Positions 22,031-32,724 of a stretch of 64,000 bases of DNA are shown piece by piece; the first letter of the stretch is position 1; every line of letters begins with the position of its first letter. The notes under the pieces were generated by a model, which saw only the letters and a list, made by a program, of their open reading frames with translations, did not search any database and was not told the DNA's origin. A program made the position numbers and the translations under genes. The stretch spans positions 690,697-754,696 of the forward strand of contig CACRXP010000029.1 of the NCBI GenBank assembly GCA_902702965.1, read 5' to 3'. The DNA comes from Spirometra erinaceieuropaei (taxonomy: Eukaryota; Platyhelminthes; Cestoda; Diphyllobothriidea; Diphyllobothriidae).

Positions 22031-22640
22031 GTGTGTAGGAAATGGACTGTGGGTTTAGCAGGGCTGCCACTGCTGCACATTCTCCACGATACCCGATCAA
22101 TCACTTTGGTTGCAATGGACTAGAATGTTGCTTTTTGAGGTTTTCGCAGGCAACCGCTTTGCCAGATCGGTATCCAACGCCGCGCCACATGGTCAGAGAC
22201 CGCTCACTTGTCATAGCCGAAAATGTCCTGGACACAGCAGTTGCGTGTGGCCGGCTGGTGACGAGACTTGACCTCGAAAACCAACTTCTCTTTTCACCGC
22301 TGCGGCACCAGTGAACAGTTTTTAAACTGATGATGACAGACGGCATTCGCCCCGTCTTTCTGGCTATCCGGTCTGTCAGACCTACTTTCAAACACGCACC
22401 TGAAGGCACTACAGCCATGTGTAGTTTATGATTGCTCAATCGTCCTATTCGGAAGAGCCTGCTTATTTCGTTGCTAGGCTGACAGGCAAGTCTGTCTCGC
22501 CTAAAATCACCTTAGGAGCTCCCAAATTAAGTCCTCGCAGCCACCAGGGAGATGCCTTTTTTTAGATATTTGACCAAGTAAATTTGGACCCACAATGTCG
22601 AAGTAAAGTAAACTGATTGTTGAGCTTTTCACGATCGTAG
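22031..22640. other. Non-coding stretch
   Basis: Opposed ORFs (22042-22314, 22101-22439) without motifs. No gene supported. Confidence 0.4.
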
Positions 22641-22642
22641 AG

Positions 22643-22990
22643 GGGCGCTTACCGATCGCATTACGGAACACGTCCCGTAGTGCCTTGGGGCTCTTTCTCT
22701 CTCTCGAGCCCCACCAGTAGTCGTATAGCGGCAAAGGGGACTGAAATGGTCCGACCTGGCTTACTAGTCGTCGTCAATCAGTCATACCCAGGCAATTTAT
22801 GCACCCGGTCGCAAGTGACACGACAAAAAGCCAGTGGCTTAGTGGTTAGGATCGTAGACTTCTAGCCAACAGGTCGTTGAATCGAGTCCAAGGAGTTGCA
22901 CATCGCGGGGTCGGGTATGGCGGGCTGACGACGGCTAATAAGCCAGAAACGGCCACTCTAGCCTCCTTTGTCTCCGTTGGCATTGCTAGT
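22643..22990. mobile_element. Head-to-head SINE pair
   Basis: Minus-strand tail and body at 22643-22800 (GCTTACCGATCG; CTTACTAGTCGTCGTCAATC), then a plus-strand copy from about 22805: A-box-like AGTGGCTTAGTGGTTAGG, B-box-like GAATCGAGTCC near 22880, body GGCTGACGACGGCTAATAAG. Confidence 0.7.
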
Positions 22991-23499
22991 CCGAGCGTTT
23001 TATAATTAAAGATGTAAGATTAGAATTCTTGGTTTTCGATCGCTTGTTCATGAGAAAGGACCTGGTCCTACACCCCCAGTAACTAATTTTATGAGTGTCG
23101 GTCATTCAACAGATCATAATGCACAGCGAGGCTGTGATGAGGCACGCCAGCTGTAAGAGGTAATTACTTCGCCTGAAATGTTACTGGAGGCAGAAACGAC
23201 TGCGTTGAGCGACTGAGTAGACTAACTCGTGCAGTTTGTCATCCAGTCCCAAGCTCTCGGTGAATGTACTGCACCTTGAGCACGCCTAATTCATCTTAGG
23301 CGGAGTGGTGCCGTCAACGCCCATCTCACGCAGTGACCTGAGAGTCCTGCGGTTTCGCGAGAGTGGCGAACTAGGTGGCATTGAAACGGGCCAAGAGAAC
23401 CCACAGTCATCACTCGGAATCTATAATCACACTCATAACGACAATGGTTTTGAGGGGAAGGGCCAGTCGAAAATTAAAATTGTAACTACTATCCACAGT

Positions 23500-24734
23500 A
23501 TTCTTAGTTTTGGCTAAAGCCGAAGTTGGCTGCAAATCATTGGAGGACTTGCCGGGAATGGGCGAGTGTGAAGAGGCCTCATCAATGATACGTTTCAAGT
23601 CCAGTGGACGAGTGGTGGTCTTGGAGATTAATCTAGCTGGGATCGATGATGATGTACCTCCCCTAGCATGGCGATCGGCGGGGGGTATCTGTAGAGCTCG
23701 ACCCATTCCTCAAGCAAAAGGGGTCGAAGACAGAAGGTCCAAGAAGCACATCCACATCTTGGTCAAGTGTGTCCATTCAGGTTTCAAGGTGACCCTCTCT
23801 TGGACCTCTTCGGGTGAGCAGCAGTGCCGGATCGATGGCAGTAACACCGAATACATGAGGCAGACAACGAAAAACGTTCCAAAACCACATTAATTGTCTT
23901 TTTCAGATGGCCCGAGGAATCCTCGCGTTGTCGGAGCCAGTGCGGACTGTCTTATCCGAAACTAAGTCAGTGTACTTCACTTGAGGGGTGGCCATGAGAG
24001 AATTCCCTTAAAACTTCTCTCCTCGTTGTCAATAAATACAACTAAACTACCTAACCAAGTGAGAGATGCGCTAGCTGTTCGATCACCAAGTTCTTCCTTG
24101 GCGTGCTCCTCCCTCCCTCTGCACATTCCTCAGTTAATCTGTATAGTAATTTCCTCATACAGATGACGAAGGAGAGCAGGTCGGACAGACTTTAAAATCA
24201 AAATCGGTGGACAAATTTGTATCGTCCTTGCGTTAACGGAGTGAATGAGACACCCCGACTGCCGAACACTGAGAAGACTGCCCTAAAGTAGGTGTCGGGT
24301 AGGGGCTCGTGTGTTATGCCTATAATTCTGACCAGTAAGTCAAATTTTCCTAACTCTATGCTACAAGAAGTAACCGGTTTTAGGGATTAGAGTCTCTGCA
24401 AAAGCTGACCTCGTCGGTGTGTGCCTTTTTTCGCTGGGCTTCAGCCGACTCCCTTTCCGCGATCTGTCTGGCTCGTGCCTCCTCCTGAATGGATGCAATG
24501 AACTCCCGACCCGCCTCAATAATAGCGACGATCGAGGGCTGAAAAAAAGGAGTCGATGGGGAAGGCGTGACGCTTGGCCATACAGAGACGCGTTGGTAAA
24601 GTGAAGCGGAAACAAGCAGTGGTTGCGTACAGTGGAAATGTGTTCTTCCGCGACCAAGCAAAGTTGTGCCAGCAGTTCCCGGTGCTGAACAACTGTCAGA
24701 TCACTGACCTCTTCCAATTCTAGTTTTGGTGACC
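23500..24734 (-). CDS. Candidate three-exon host gene segment, unrecognised
   Basis: Three minus-strand open segments join in phase. Exon A, 24734-24631, follows TTTTTTGCAATTTAG and ends ACT|GTACGC. Exon B, 24538-24409, follows CTCCTTTTTTTCAG and ends GAG|GTCAGC, which is a weak donor. Exon C begins at 23694 after GAGCTCTACAG; its end is unclear (about 23500 or a stop at 23410). The intron between A and B is 92 nt. Exons A and B encode a charged, helix-prone sequence (LELEEVSDLTVVQHRELLAQ; SIQEEARARQIAERESAEAQ), possibly a coiled coil. Exon C is S/T/P-rich with PLDLKRIIDEASSH. No known domain recognised. The three consistent phase-0 junctions are the main support. Confidence 0.38.
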
Positions 24735-24743
24735 TAAATTGCA

Positions 24744-27700
24744 AAAAATGAAACGGATAAAGTATAATGGGGTGTTAATTAATCAAAATTCAAAATTTAA
24801 AGACGCAGATCCCCAAAAGTAAAATCAAGCGCACAGTTTATCGAAACTACAGTCAGAGAGACACGAAAGATCAGGGAGGCTTCGCCACCCCATGAGATAG
24901 CGATTGGACGTTAACGATTTTAACCGTGGACATGCGTTTAATCAGTGTAACTTAACTGCACAACTTCCTAGGGTCTCAAAAGTTCGGTTACCCCTGGGGA
25001 TGGTCTTCCATGTCCGAGGGCCTCTTCCGATCCCCGAGATAGGTTAATGACTTTTAACATGGCCTTTTTTTCAAATAGCGAATTCTCCTGGCTTTAAATT
25101 ACCCTGTCTTGCTTATTTTTTAATATCCTCCCGCGAGGAGGTACTACCAGTTCGCTGTTAGTTTCTGGAAGTCTGATTTTCCTCCATAGCAAATTGGGTC
25201 ATTAAAATTGCGCCCTGTCGCACTCACATTATGGAACACTAGTGATAACCAGCATCATTCGGTAGAGTCAATAAGAAATTATTTCATGTCTTTTTTAGAG
25301 GACTCCCTAAGAAATACACCTTTCTTCCAGGTTTGGGAGGGGTTTACGACGGCGACAAAAATAAAAAATTTACAACGAGCAAATAACGTGTTTCGACAGT
25401 TGCAGAAGTACTTATGGTTTCGCTGTCTGATTCAGAAAGCAAGGAATCCAGTAATGAATGCAATAGTAACAGCAAGCATGGCTGCTGGAAGCTGTTTTGC
25501 TGTGATAATCTAAGTAACTTGACATTCCCCCGTTCCCTGAAGAGCGTCGCGACCTCCGTTGATAGACCTTGTACGAATAATTATATATCGGATTTTGGGT
25601 GATGCATTAGTAACATAGTCACTAAAAATACCTTATTCGTCTCGGCTCTACCATCGTGGTGAATGCAAAAAATGTGCGTGTGTTGAGAGCAAACCTGAAA
25701 AGGACGACTGGTGTGGTAGTCCTAGGACCTCTAGAACTGAAGGTAAACTAAACTATGATTGGCGAAGAGTTAGCTCTCAAATGCAGGGTACGAATACACT
25801 GACCCATGATGTCGTCGGCAACCAACATAACTGCAGGCCGAGAATGTAGGTGTATTAGACGATAAGAGGAGCGGCCTGGTCGGCAGAAGGTACAAAACTA
25901 TGCTACAACAGTACTCCACAAGATAAAAACCAATCACTGAGAGCTTTATGCAGTGCATTATTTAGAGGCTAATTCTTCGGAGATCGGATTCTTTTTAAAT
26001 GTGCGACAAATGGAGAAAGATTTGTGACAAGCAACTTACTTTAGTCGATCCGCGAGAAACACCCGCTCTCTTAACTGTCTGACCATTCAGTAGGATACGC
26101 AACTCAATCATCCACCGGTCACTCCTAGTGATTAAGGAGTAGCTAATGCAAGGTGTATTCATTTGATGATCGGACATCCGACTACTTGGCTGTGAGCTAT
26201 TGTGTGAGGAACCAGACAACTTTGGACTCAAAAGTCGATCGGGGTAAGTTTATTTTCAAGGTTCAAGAGCCATTGTTAGATAACTTTGCCCTGTGATGAC
26301 AGCGTTGAAAGTCCTTATAGGCACACTAAAGGTATTAACGAAGTTAAGGTGATGTTTAGGGTCTACCCAAAACTCAAATGCATAATTCATGCAAGCGGAC
26401 AAGCCAAAAATTCTTTGAGTATAAGGCTTCCTTCCCTTGAGGGAATAAGCATGTATTAGACCTAGGCACATGACTATATTGGATTTTTAAGTGTAGACTT
26501 TCGCCTACAAAACTGCAGTCTACCTATGCCAGTGGGAATATGAGGACCTGTGCGTGATGTCTCAGTAGTGTGCGCGTTTAGTTCCAGTGTGGAGAGTGCA
26601 CGTGAGTGGAAGGAAAGGAATGTGTGAAGGTAAAAGAGATTGTCAGAGAGGAACGTGCGAAAACTTAACAGAAATGCCCTACCGAGAAGGATACTGTTTG
26701 CTGCAGATTACTAGCAGAACAGCCTTCGGATTTGGAATGCACGGGAGAAGTCCCTTGTCACTAATCGTTTCGTCTACCAGGGGAGAGTTTAGAAGGAACC
26801 GCAGGCGGAGCGGGTACACACGATTAGGTATTGTGCATTCACTCTCCGCTAAATGCTGCTAACTTAACGAAATTCGGGGGAGGAAATTACCAAATCTGGT
26901 AGATTCGTAACTTCTAGAATGAACTCAGGATATATGGCATAAATTAGAGAGAGCTCGTTCTTTTGAACCTCTCGAGCATGTGAGCGGCCACTGGCCATCA
27001 CATGATTGGCTAGTGTGTAATTTGAAGACGTGGCCTTTTTACTGTACAATAAAATGCCTACCTGATTCTTGATTTCCACTAAAAATATGAGTTTTGACGT
27101 CATTCCCTAATTATTTCTCCACTGCATATTTCTGAAAACTATTTATCTTCTCTAAAGCTAATATTTGACCGGAAATGAAGGCTTGTTATCCAATAGTGCA
27201 CGTGACCTTTTAGATAAGGAAGGTTGTGCATGGTCTCTTGGTCCGTCACTAATGGCTAGCATAATTAACACCTCCTTTCGCCATTTATAATCAAAGTTAG
27301 GATGCAGTCACTACTTTTGCCTCAACTGATTGTTCGATGTGTTTGTTCACTGAGTCCCCGTGGCCCCTGCCGACACCCCAAAAGAGACTTCAAATCACGA
27401 CTCCTAACATTCAAAAGTTTACTTAATAACACCTTAGAACCCAGTGAAGTGGCAAAATATAGACGTTTTGCTATTTAAATCGATTAAATAGAGCCGAGGA
27501 AGTTAGCATCGGTATACGTAGATCTCATCCTGTCTCACTAGTCCAAACCATGAAGCTATCATCGTAGTCCTTTTTTGCTAGATCACTCTCCTAGCCGTCG
27601 GCAGTAGAGAGGATAATGCACATAGATCACAGAGGGTGTCGGACCGAAGGCGAAATAAATATAAAAATAGAAGGATGTGAGTGTTTTCGTGGAATCAGCC

Positions 27701-28030
27701 AGTAAATTTTGCGGTAAAATTGCCAGCGTTCAATTTTAATTTAAATATCGATCAGCGGGATGGATACTTCATACGAAACGCTTAGCAATGCTTGTCAGGC
27801 GCAAGAACCAGTAAACAATTTTTAGAGATCTAAGGAGCCAAATGATGTTATGATGCCTAAAAATAGACAGTATGTTGAACAGATCAGGGGCAATTATACT
27901 GAAGGTAGACCACTTTATATCTGACTTGATAACTTTAGTGGAAACATGGTCAAATGACCAGATAGGAAATTCGGGTGTTATTTTGGACGGACTTCAATAT
28001 ACCGCTTTTAGATATCTCCAAACCGTCATC
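24744..28030. other. Long AT-rich stretch without a supported gene
   Basis: Many frames of 60-100 codons, none with a recognisable motif or good splice signals at both ends. No dispersed repeat from this window detected. Confidence 0.35.
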
Positions 28031-28035
28031 ATTCT

Positions 28036-28362
28036 TCATGAAAGGAATCTGATTTTGTTATGCGTGCACCTTCGCAGGTAGCTGTAAAGCAATTTTGGAT
28101 TCTTAACGACTCTGTGGAGCAAATTGCTTTCGAAAAGTCGTCGTCTTTTTATAATCGAGCCCTTCACCTTCTTTCTTTTAACTTTGTACCTTGTAAACGC
28201 CGTATGATCGTTGTTTTTACGAAACTTCCTCCGTAGCCTTTCTTTCTTGTTGATTTCCTTTTTTGTGTTCTCACACATCCGAATATATCGCGCCAGAAGG
28301 TTTTCTAATTTTGTATTCAGAAGACGGCGATCAAAAGTATACTTCGAGCACTTCGCATGCAC
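28036..28362 (-). pseudogene. CR1-like LINE fragment, endonuclease-RT linker
   Basis: A minus-strand frame of 108 codons, very basic (KEINKKERLRRKFRKNND; RYKVKRKKVKGSIIKRRR), ending in VVKNPKLLYSYLRRCTHNK. In CR1-type LINEs the region between the endonuclease and RT domains has this composition and an NPK-x-F/L-Y/W-x-Y/F pattern. No catalytic motif remains. It lies in opposite orientation to the LINE copy that starts at 28595. Confidence 0.6.
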
Positions 28363-28594
28363 ACCGCTCCATTAAATGCAAGGTGGATTAAAGTCACTCA
28401 CGAGGACAACGTTCGGTCGACTACCGACCTTATTCATGCTTCCCAGCATACAAGCTTGTGCAGCAGGGTCCGCCCGCAATGCTCAGTCGACAGTAACAGT
28501 TTCAAGGCACTGCGATCTTCGCGCCTTTATAGTCAGCCAAACGGCCCCCATGTCGTCAGCAGTATCCTCGGCCAACTCCTGAGGCTGCTCGAAC

Positions 28595-29607
28595 CAGTGG
28601 CCGCTGTCTAGAAATCTATTACACTAACTGTCAGAGTCTTCTCAACAAGCTAGATGAACTCAGATTACTAGTCTCTGAACAGAAGCCACACATAATTGTC
28701 CTAACAGAGACNNNNNNNNNNNNNNNNNNNNNNNNNNNNNNNNNNNNNNNNNNNNNNNNNNNNNNNNNNNNNNNNNNNNNNNNNNNNNNNNNNNNNNNNN
28801 NNNNNNNNNNNNNNNNNNNNNNNNNNNNNNNNNNNNNNNNNNNNNNNNNNNNNNNNNNNNNNNNNNNNNNNNNNNNNNNNNNNNNNNNNNNNNNNNNNNN
28901 NNNNNNNNNNNNNNNNNNNNNNNNNNNNNNNNNNNNNNNNNNNNNNNNNNNNNNNNNNNNNNNNNNNNNNNNNNNNNNNNNNNNNNNNNNNNNNNNNNNN
29001 NNNNNNNNNNNNNNNNNNNNNNNNNNNNNNNNNNNNNNNNNNNNNNNNNNNNNNNNNNNNNNNNNNNNNNNNNNNNNNNNNNNNNNNNNNNNNNNNNNNN
29101 NNNNNNNNNNNNNNNNNNNNNNNNNNNNNNNNNNNNNNNNNNNNNNNNNNNNNNNNNNNNNNNNNNNNNNNNNNNNNNNNNNNNNNNNNNNNNNNNNNNN
29201 NNNNNNNNNNNNNNNNNNNNNNNNNNNNNNNNNNNNNNNNNNNNNNNNNNNNNNNNNNNNNNNNNNNNNNNNNNNNNNNNNNNNNNNNNNNNNNNNNNNN
29301 NNNNNNNNNNNNNNNNNNNNNNNNNNNNNNNNNNNNNNNNNNNNNNNNNNNNNNNNNNNNNNNNNNNNNNNNNNNNNNNNNNNNNNNNNNNNNNNNNNNN
29401 NNNNNNNNNNNNNNNNNNNNNNNNNNNNNNNNNNNNNNNNNNNNNNNNNNNNNNNNNNNNNNNNNTACTCAAATGAACCAAGTACTGTTTTAATAGTGAA
29501 CATTTTTTGTTCGTGTACAGTTATTCTAACGAGCTGACATGTAATCAATAGGGTTTTCAAAGGCTTTGCCTATTATCCTTACCAAATAAACTGAAATAAA
29601 CTGAAAC
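28595..29607 (+). mobile_element. CR1-like LINE interrupted by an assembly gap
   Basis: Before the gap, 28615-28711 encodes YTNCQSLLNKLDELRLLVSE, then PHIIVLTET, the start of an AP-type endonuclease domain. After the gap, 29466-29607 is a LINE 3' end nearly identical to 43050-43135 (TAACGAGCTGACATGTAATC, then the CTTTGCCTATTATCC block) and closes with a short AAATAAACTG-type repeat. The missing body must lie in the gap, which may be mis-sized because a full body would need more than 754 bases. Confidence 0.7.
28712..29465. other. Assembly gap (754 N)
   Basis: Run of undetermined bases inside a LINE copy. Open frames reported across it are artefacts. Confidence 1.
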
Positions 29608-29842
29608 ATACTTTTAAGTGGCTTTTTACATACATGGAAACTTCTCCACCTCGGAGGTCCGTCCTGTCTCTTCTAACCAGTTAGTATCCTAATCGGGCTA
29701 ATCCGCAATCACCAAAATTCTGTAACTGCCAGGTTCACCCAGCTTGGAATACAGACCTTGGCACTGGTGTACAAGAATTTAAGTTCGAAAACCTCGGCAG
29801 TGCTTAGTTCGGTTTGTCTCGAGTTTGTCAATATTATGTTAC

Positions 29843-30767
29843 CGCCGTCTCCGTGGAGAACCGCTGGTGTCCACTGCGAGACACGGTCCAGTCGACGGCG
29901 CTCGCCGTCCTCGGTCGCGCTCCCCGCCAACACCAGGACTGGTTCGACGACAACGACGCCGACATCAGAAATCTGCTAGCTGAGAAGAACCGCCTACACA
30001 AAGCCTACGTAGATCACCCCACTGAGGACAACAAAGCTGCCTTCTACCGCAGTCGCCGACAGCTTCAGCAACGACTGCGCGAGATGCAGGACGCCTGGAC
30101 TGCTCGCAAAGCTGAGGATATGAATGGGTACGCGGACCGCAACGAATGGAAGAACTTCTTCTCTGCGATCAAAGCTGTCTACAGTCCGCCGACGAAAGGC
30201 ACCCCTCCTCACCTCAGCGCCGACGGCAGCACTCTCCTGACTGAGAAGACGCAAATCCTGCAGCGATGGGCCGAGCATTTTCGAGGCGTCCTCAACCGCC
30301 CCTCCGTCATCTCCGACGCCGCCATCGAGCGTTTGCCGCAAGTGGAGACCAACGTGGACCTCGACCTCCCGCCATCTCTCCAGGAGACCATCAGGGCCGT
30401 GCAGCAGCTCTCCAGCGGGAAAGCACCCGGATCGGACGCGATCCCTGCTGAGGTCTACAAGCGCGGAGGTCCCCAACTAATGGATCACCTGGCTGCGCTC
30501 TTCCAAGAGATGTGGCGTCAAGGTGAAGTCCCGCCAGATTTCAAAGACGCAACCATCGTGCATCTCTACAAGCGAAAAGGGAATCGCCAAGTCTGCGACA
30601 ATCACCGCGGCATCTCCCTGCTGAACATCGCCGGGAAGATCTTCGCTCGCATCCTGCTCAACCGCCTCAATAACGATCTGGAACAGGGCCTTCTGCCGGA
30701 AAGTCAATGCGGCTTCCGTCGTCATCGTGGGACCACGGATATGATCTTCGCCGCCCGTCAAGCGTGA
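29843..30767 (+). pseudogene. LINE reverse transcriptase, N-terminal part
   Basis: Frame includes DWFDDNDADIRNLLAEKNRL, a basic helical stretch, SGKAPGSDAIPAEVYK (the RT entry motif), and NHRGISLLNIAGKIFARILL with [20 protein letters not shown] (fingers region). It breaks at 30765-30767. Immediately after ARQ the family's segment with the first catalytic aspartate (motif A) is absent, and the sequence continues in another frame at REGLWKIMQ. This indicates an internal deletion of roughly 25-30 codons plus a frameshift. The size is judged from family knowledge, not measured. Confidence 0.8.
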
Positions 30768-32142
30768 AGGATTGTGGAAGATCATGCAGAAATTCGGCTG
30801 TCCGGAGCGATTCACTCAGATGGTGCGTCAGCTGCACGACGGTATGATGGCGCGAGTCACGGGCAACGGAGCTGTCTCAGAGGCATTCGCAGTGACCAAC
30901 GGAGTGAAGCAAGGCTGCGTACTGGCGCCTACCCTCTTCAGTCTTATGTTCTCTGCCATGCTGATGGACGCCTACCGCGACGAACGCCCCGGGATCCGCA
31001 TCGCCTACAGGATGGACGGTCATCTCCTGAATCAACGGCGGATGCACTTCAAATCGCGCGTATCCACAACCACCGTGCACGAACTCCTCTTCGCCGACGA
31101 CTGCGCCCTGAACACCACCTCGGAAGAGGAGATGCAACAGAGCATGGACCTGTTCTCCGCCGCCTGCGAGAACTTCGGTCTGGTCATCAACACGCAGAAG
31201 ACGGTCGTGATGCACCAACCGCCACCCAACTCGGCCACAACCCCCAACGCGCCGCCGCAAATCAGCGTGAATGGGACCCAACTGCAAGTGGTGGAGAACT
31301 TCCCATACCTGGGCAGTACTCTCTCCCGCAACACCAAGATCGACGACGAAGTCGCCAACAGGATCTCGAAAGCCAGTCAAGTCTTCGGTCGCCTCCAAAG
31401 CACAGTTTGGAATCGTCATGGTCTCCAACTGAGCACGAAGCTTAAGATGTACAAGGCCGTCATCCTGCCGACACTACTGTATGGAGCGGAGACTTGGACG
31501 GTGTACGCAAAGCAGGCACGTCGTCTGAACCACTTCCGCCTCAGTTGTCTTCGTCGCATCCTGAGGCTGAAGTGGCAGGATCGAATCCCTGACACTGATG
31601 TGCTGGAACGGACGGGAATCCTCAGCATCTACGCCATACTGAGGCAAATTCAGCTGCGCTGGAACGGCCACCTTGTGCGCATGGACGACGAGCGACTACC
31701 CAAACGACTCTTCTACGGAGACGTCGCGACGGATTCTCGCCGTCAAGGAGGCCAGATTCGCCGTTACAAGGATACCCTGAAGTCCTCCCTGAAATGCCGG
31801 CAAATCAACCCCACCAACTGGGAGGAGCTCGCACTCGATCGACCGACCTGGAGGAGAACAGTGAAGACAGGCGCTGCGATCTACGAAGCCAACCGCATCG
31901 GTGCCGCCAAAGCGAAACGTGAAGCCCGCAAATCACAACTTCGCCCAGTAAGCAACGCCGCCGCACAACCGCTTCCAACGTGTCCTCGATGTCAACAGAC
32001 ATTCCGGGCTCGAATCGGACTTGCTGGACATCTTCGGATTAACTGGTCAGTCGACCATGACAGCCACCGCGCCCATTCCCCAGTCCAGTCTGCTGACCGG
32101 CTCGGACAGCGGCTGGGGTGTGGGAGTGGGAAGGGAGAGTGA
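30758..32142 (+). pseudogene. LINE reverse transcriptase, C-terminal part
   Basis: Continuous frame of about 460 codons. It contains [20 protein letters not shown] (motif B), LLFADDCAL (motif C, FADD), thumb and a long C-terminal region with [20 protein letters not shown], then [19 protein letters not shown], the conserved Cys/His finger of this LINE type, here lacking the usual last Cys. GC-rich and long ORF compared with its surroundings, suggesting relatively recent insertion. It is inactive because motif A was lost at the upstream junction. Confidence 0.85.
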
Positions 32143-32724
32143 GGTCGACGACTCAGCGCACTTTCTCCTCACTATAAACAAGCTGACGCGCTTGAAGCTA
32201 TCACGGTGCGCTAAAAGCCGTGGCTTGGAGGGTTGCAAACTGACTGGGTATCTTGGACCTCCTCCTTGACCGGAGGCGGTCTGAGAGTCAGGCTGCAATG
32301 GCTCCTTTTTAATGTGGCCTTTATGGCACTCCCATCACAGTGTGGGATCCGAGCCAGGCGTTGGCGGCACGCCCAGGTGGGGCTTCGGTCGTGCCAGCCT
32401 CCAAATCTCTCTTCTGTTGGCTGAAATCCTGGTTATTTGTTGTGTGGGCCAGGGGGTGTGGTGGAACGCCAAGGTGAGGATCCGTCCGAGCCATCCACCT
32501 GCGGCCTCTCTCGTCTCCGGTCTTCTTGACACTGTCTTGACACCGGGCTCGGGCGAGGGAGGAGGAGAGAGTGTAGGTAGATGCTACGCAAGTCTACCGG
32601 CACTATAAACCCCCTGCGTAAGTCACCGTCCCTGCTCCCATTGCTGCTGCAACTGTGGGGCACACGGTGGACATCATCGAAACCGATGGTCGAACTGTCA
32701 CCGCCGCCATGATGACCAGTGGCT

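Larger units (their letters stand above)
29840..32720 (+). mobile_element. RTE-like LINE, 5'-truncated, with 3' UTR
   Basis: Coding part (about 29843-32142) covers the region upstream of RT, RT itself and a C-terminal zinc-finger-like motif. The endonuclease is missing, so the copy is 5'-truncated. The 3' UTR (32143-about 32720) is the source-like version of the repeats at 8785, 15165, 17475, 17890 and 21440. Clade assignment (RTE or a related endonuclease-RT lineage) is tentative. Confidence 0.8.

Noticed and set aside
23510..23893. 127-codon plus-strand ORF
   Set aside because: No motif; the minus-strand frame over the same bases has an acceptor and fits a multi-exon model better.
28631..29560. 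Long frames of 270-309 codons on the minus strand
   Set aside because: They consist almost entirely of undetermined bases from the gap.
29994..31445. Long ORFs in other frames (30774-31445 plus; 29994-30476 and 30877-31428 minus)
   Set aside because: Shadow frames of the GC-rich LINE reverse transcriptase.
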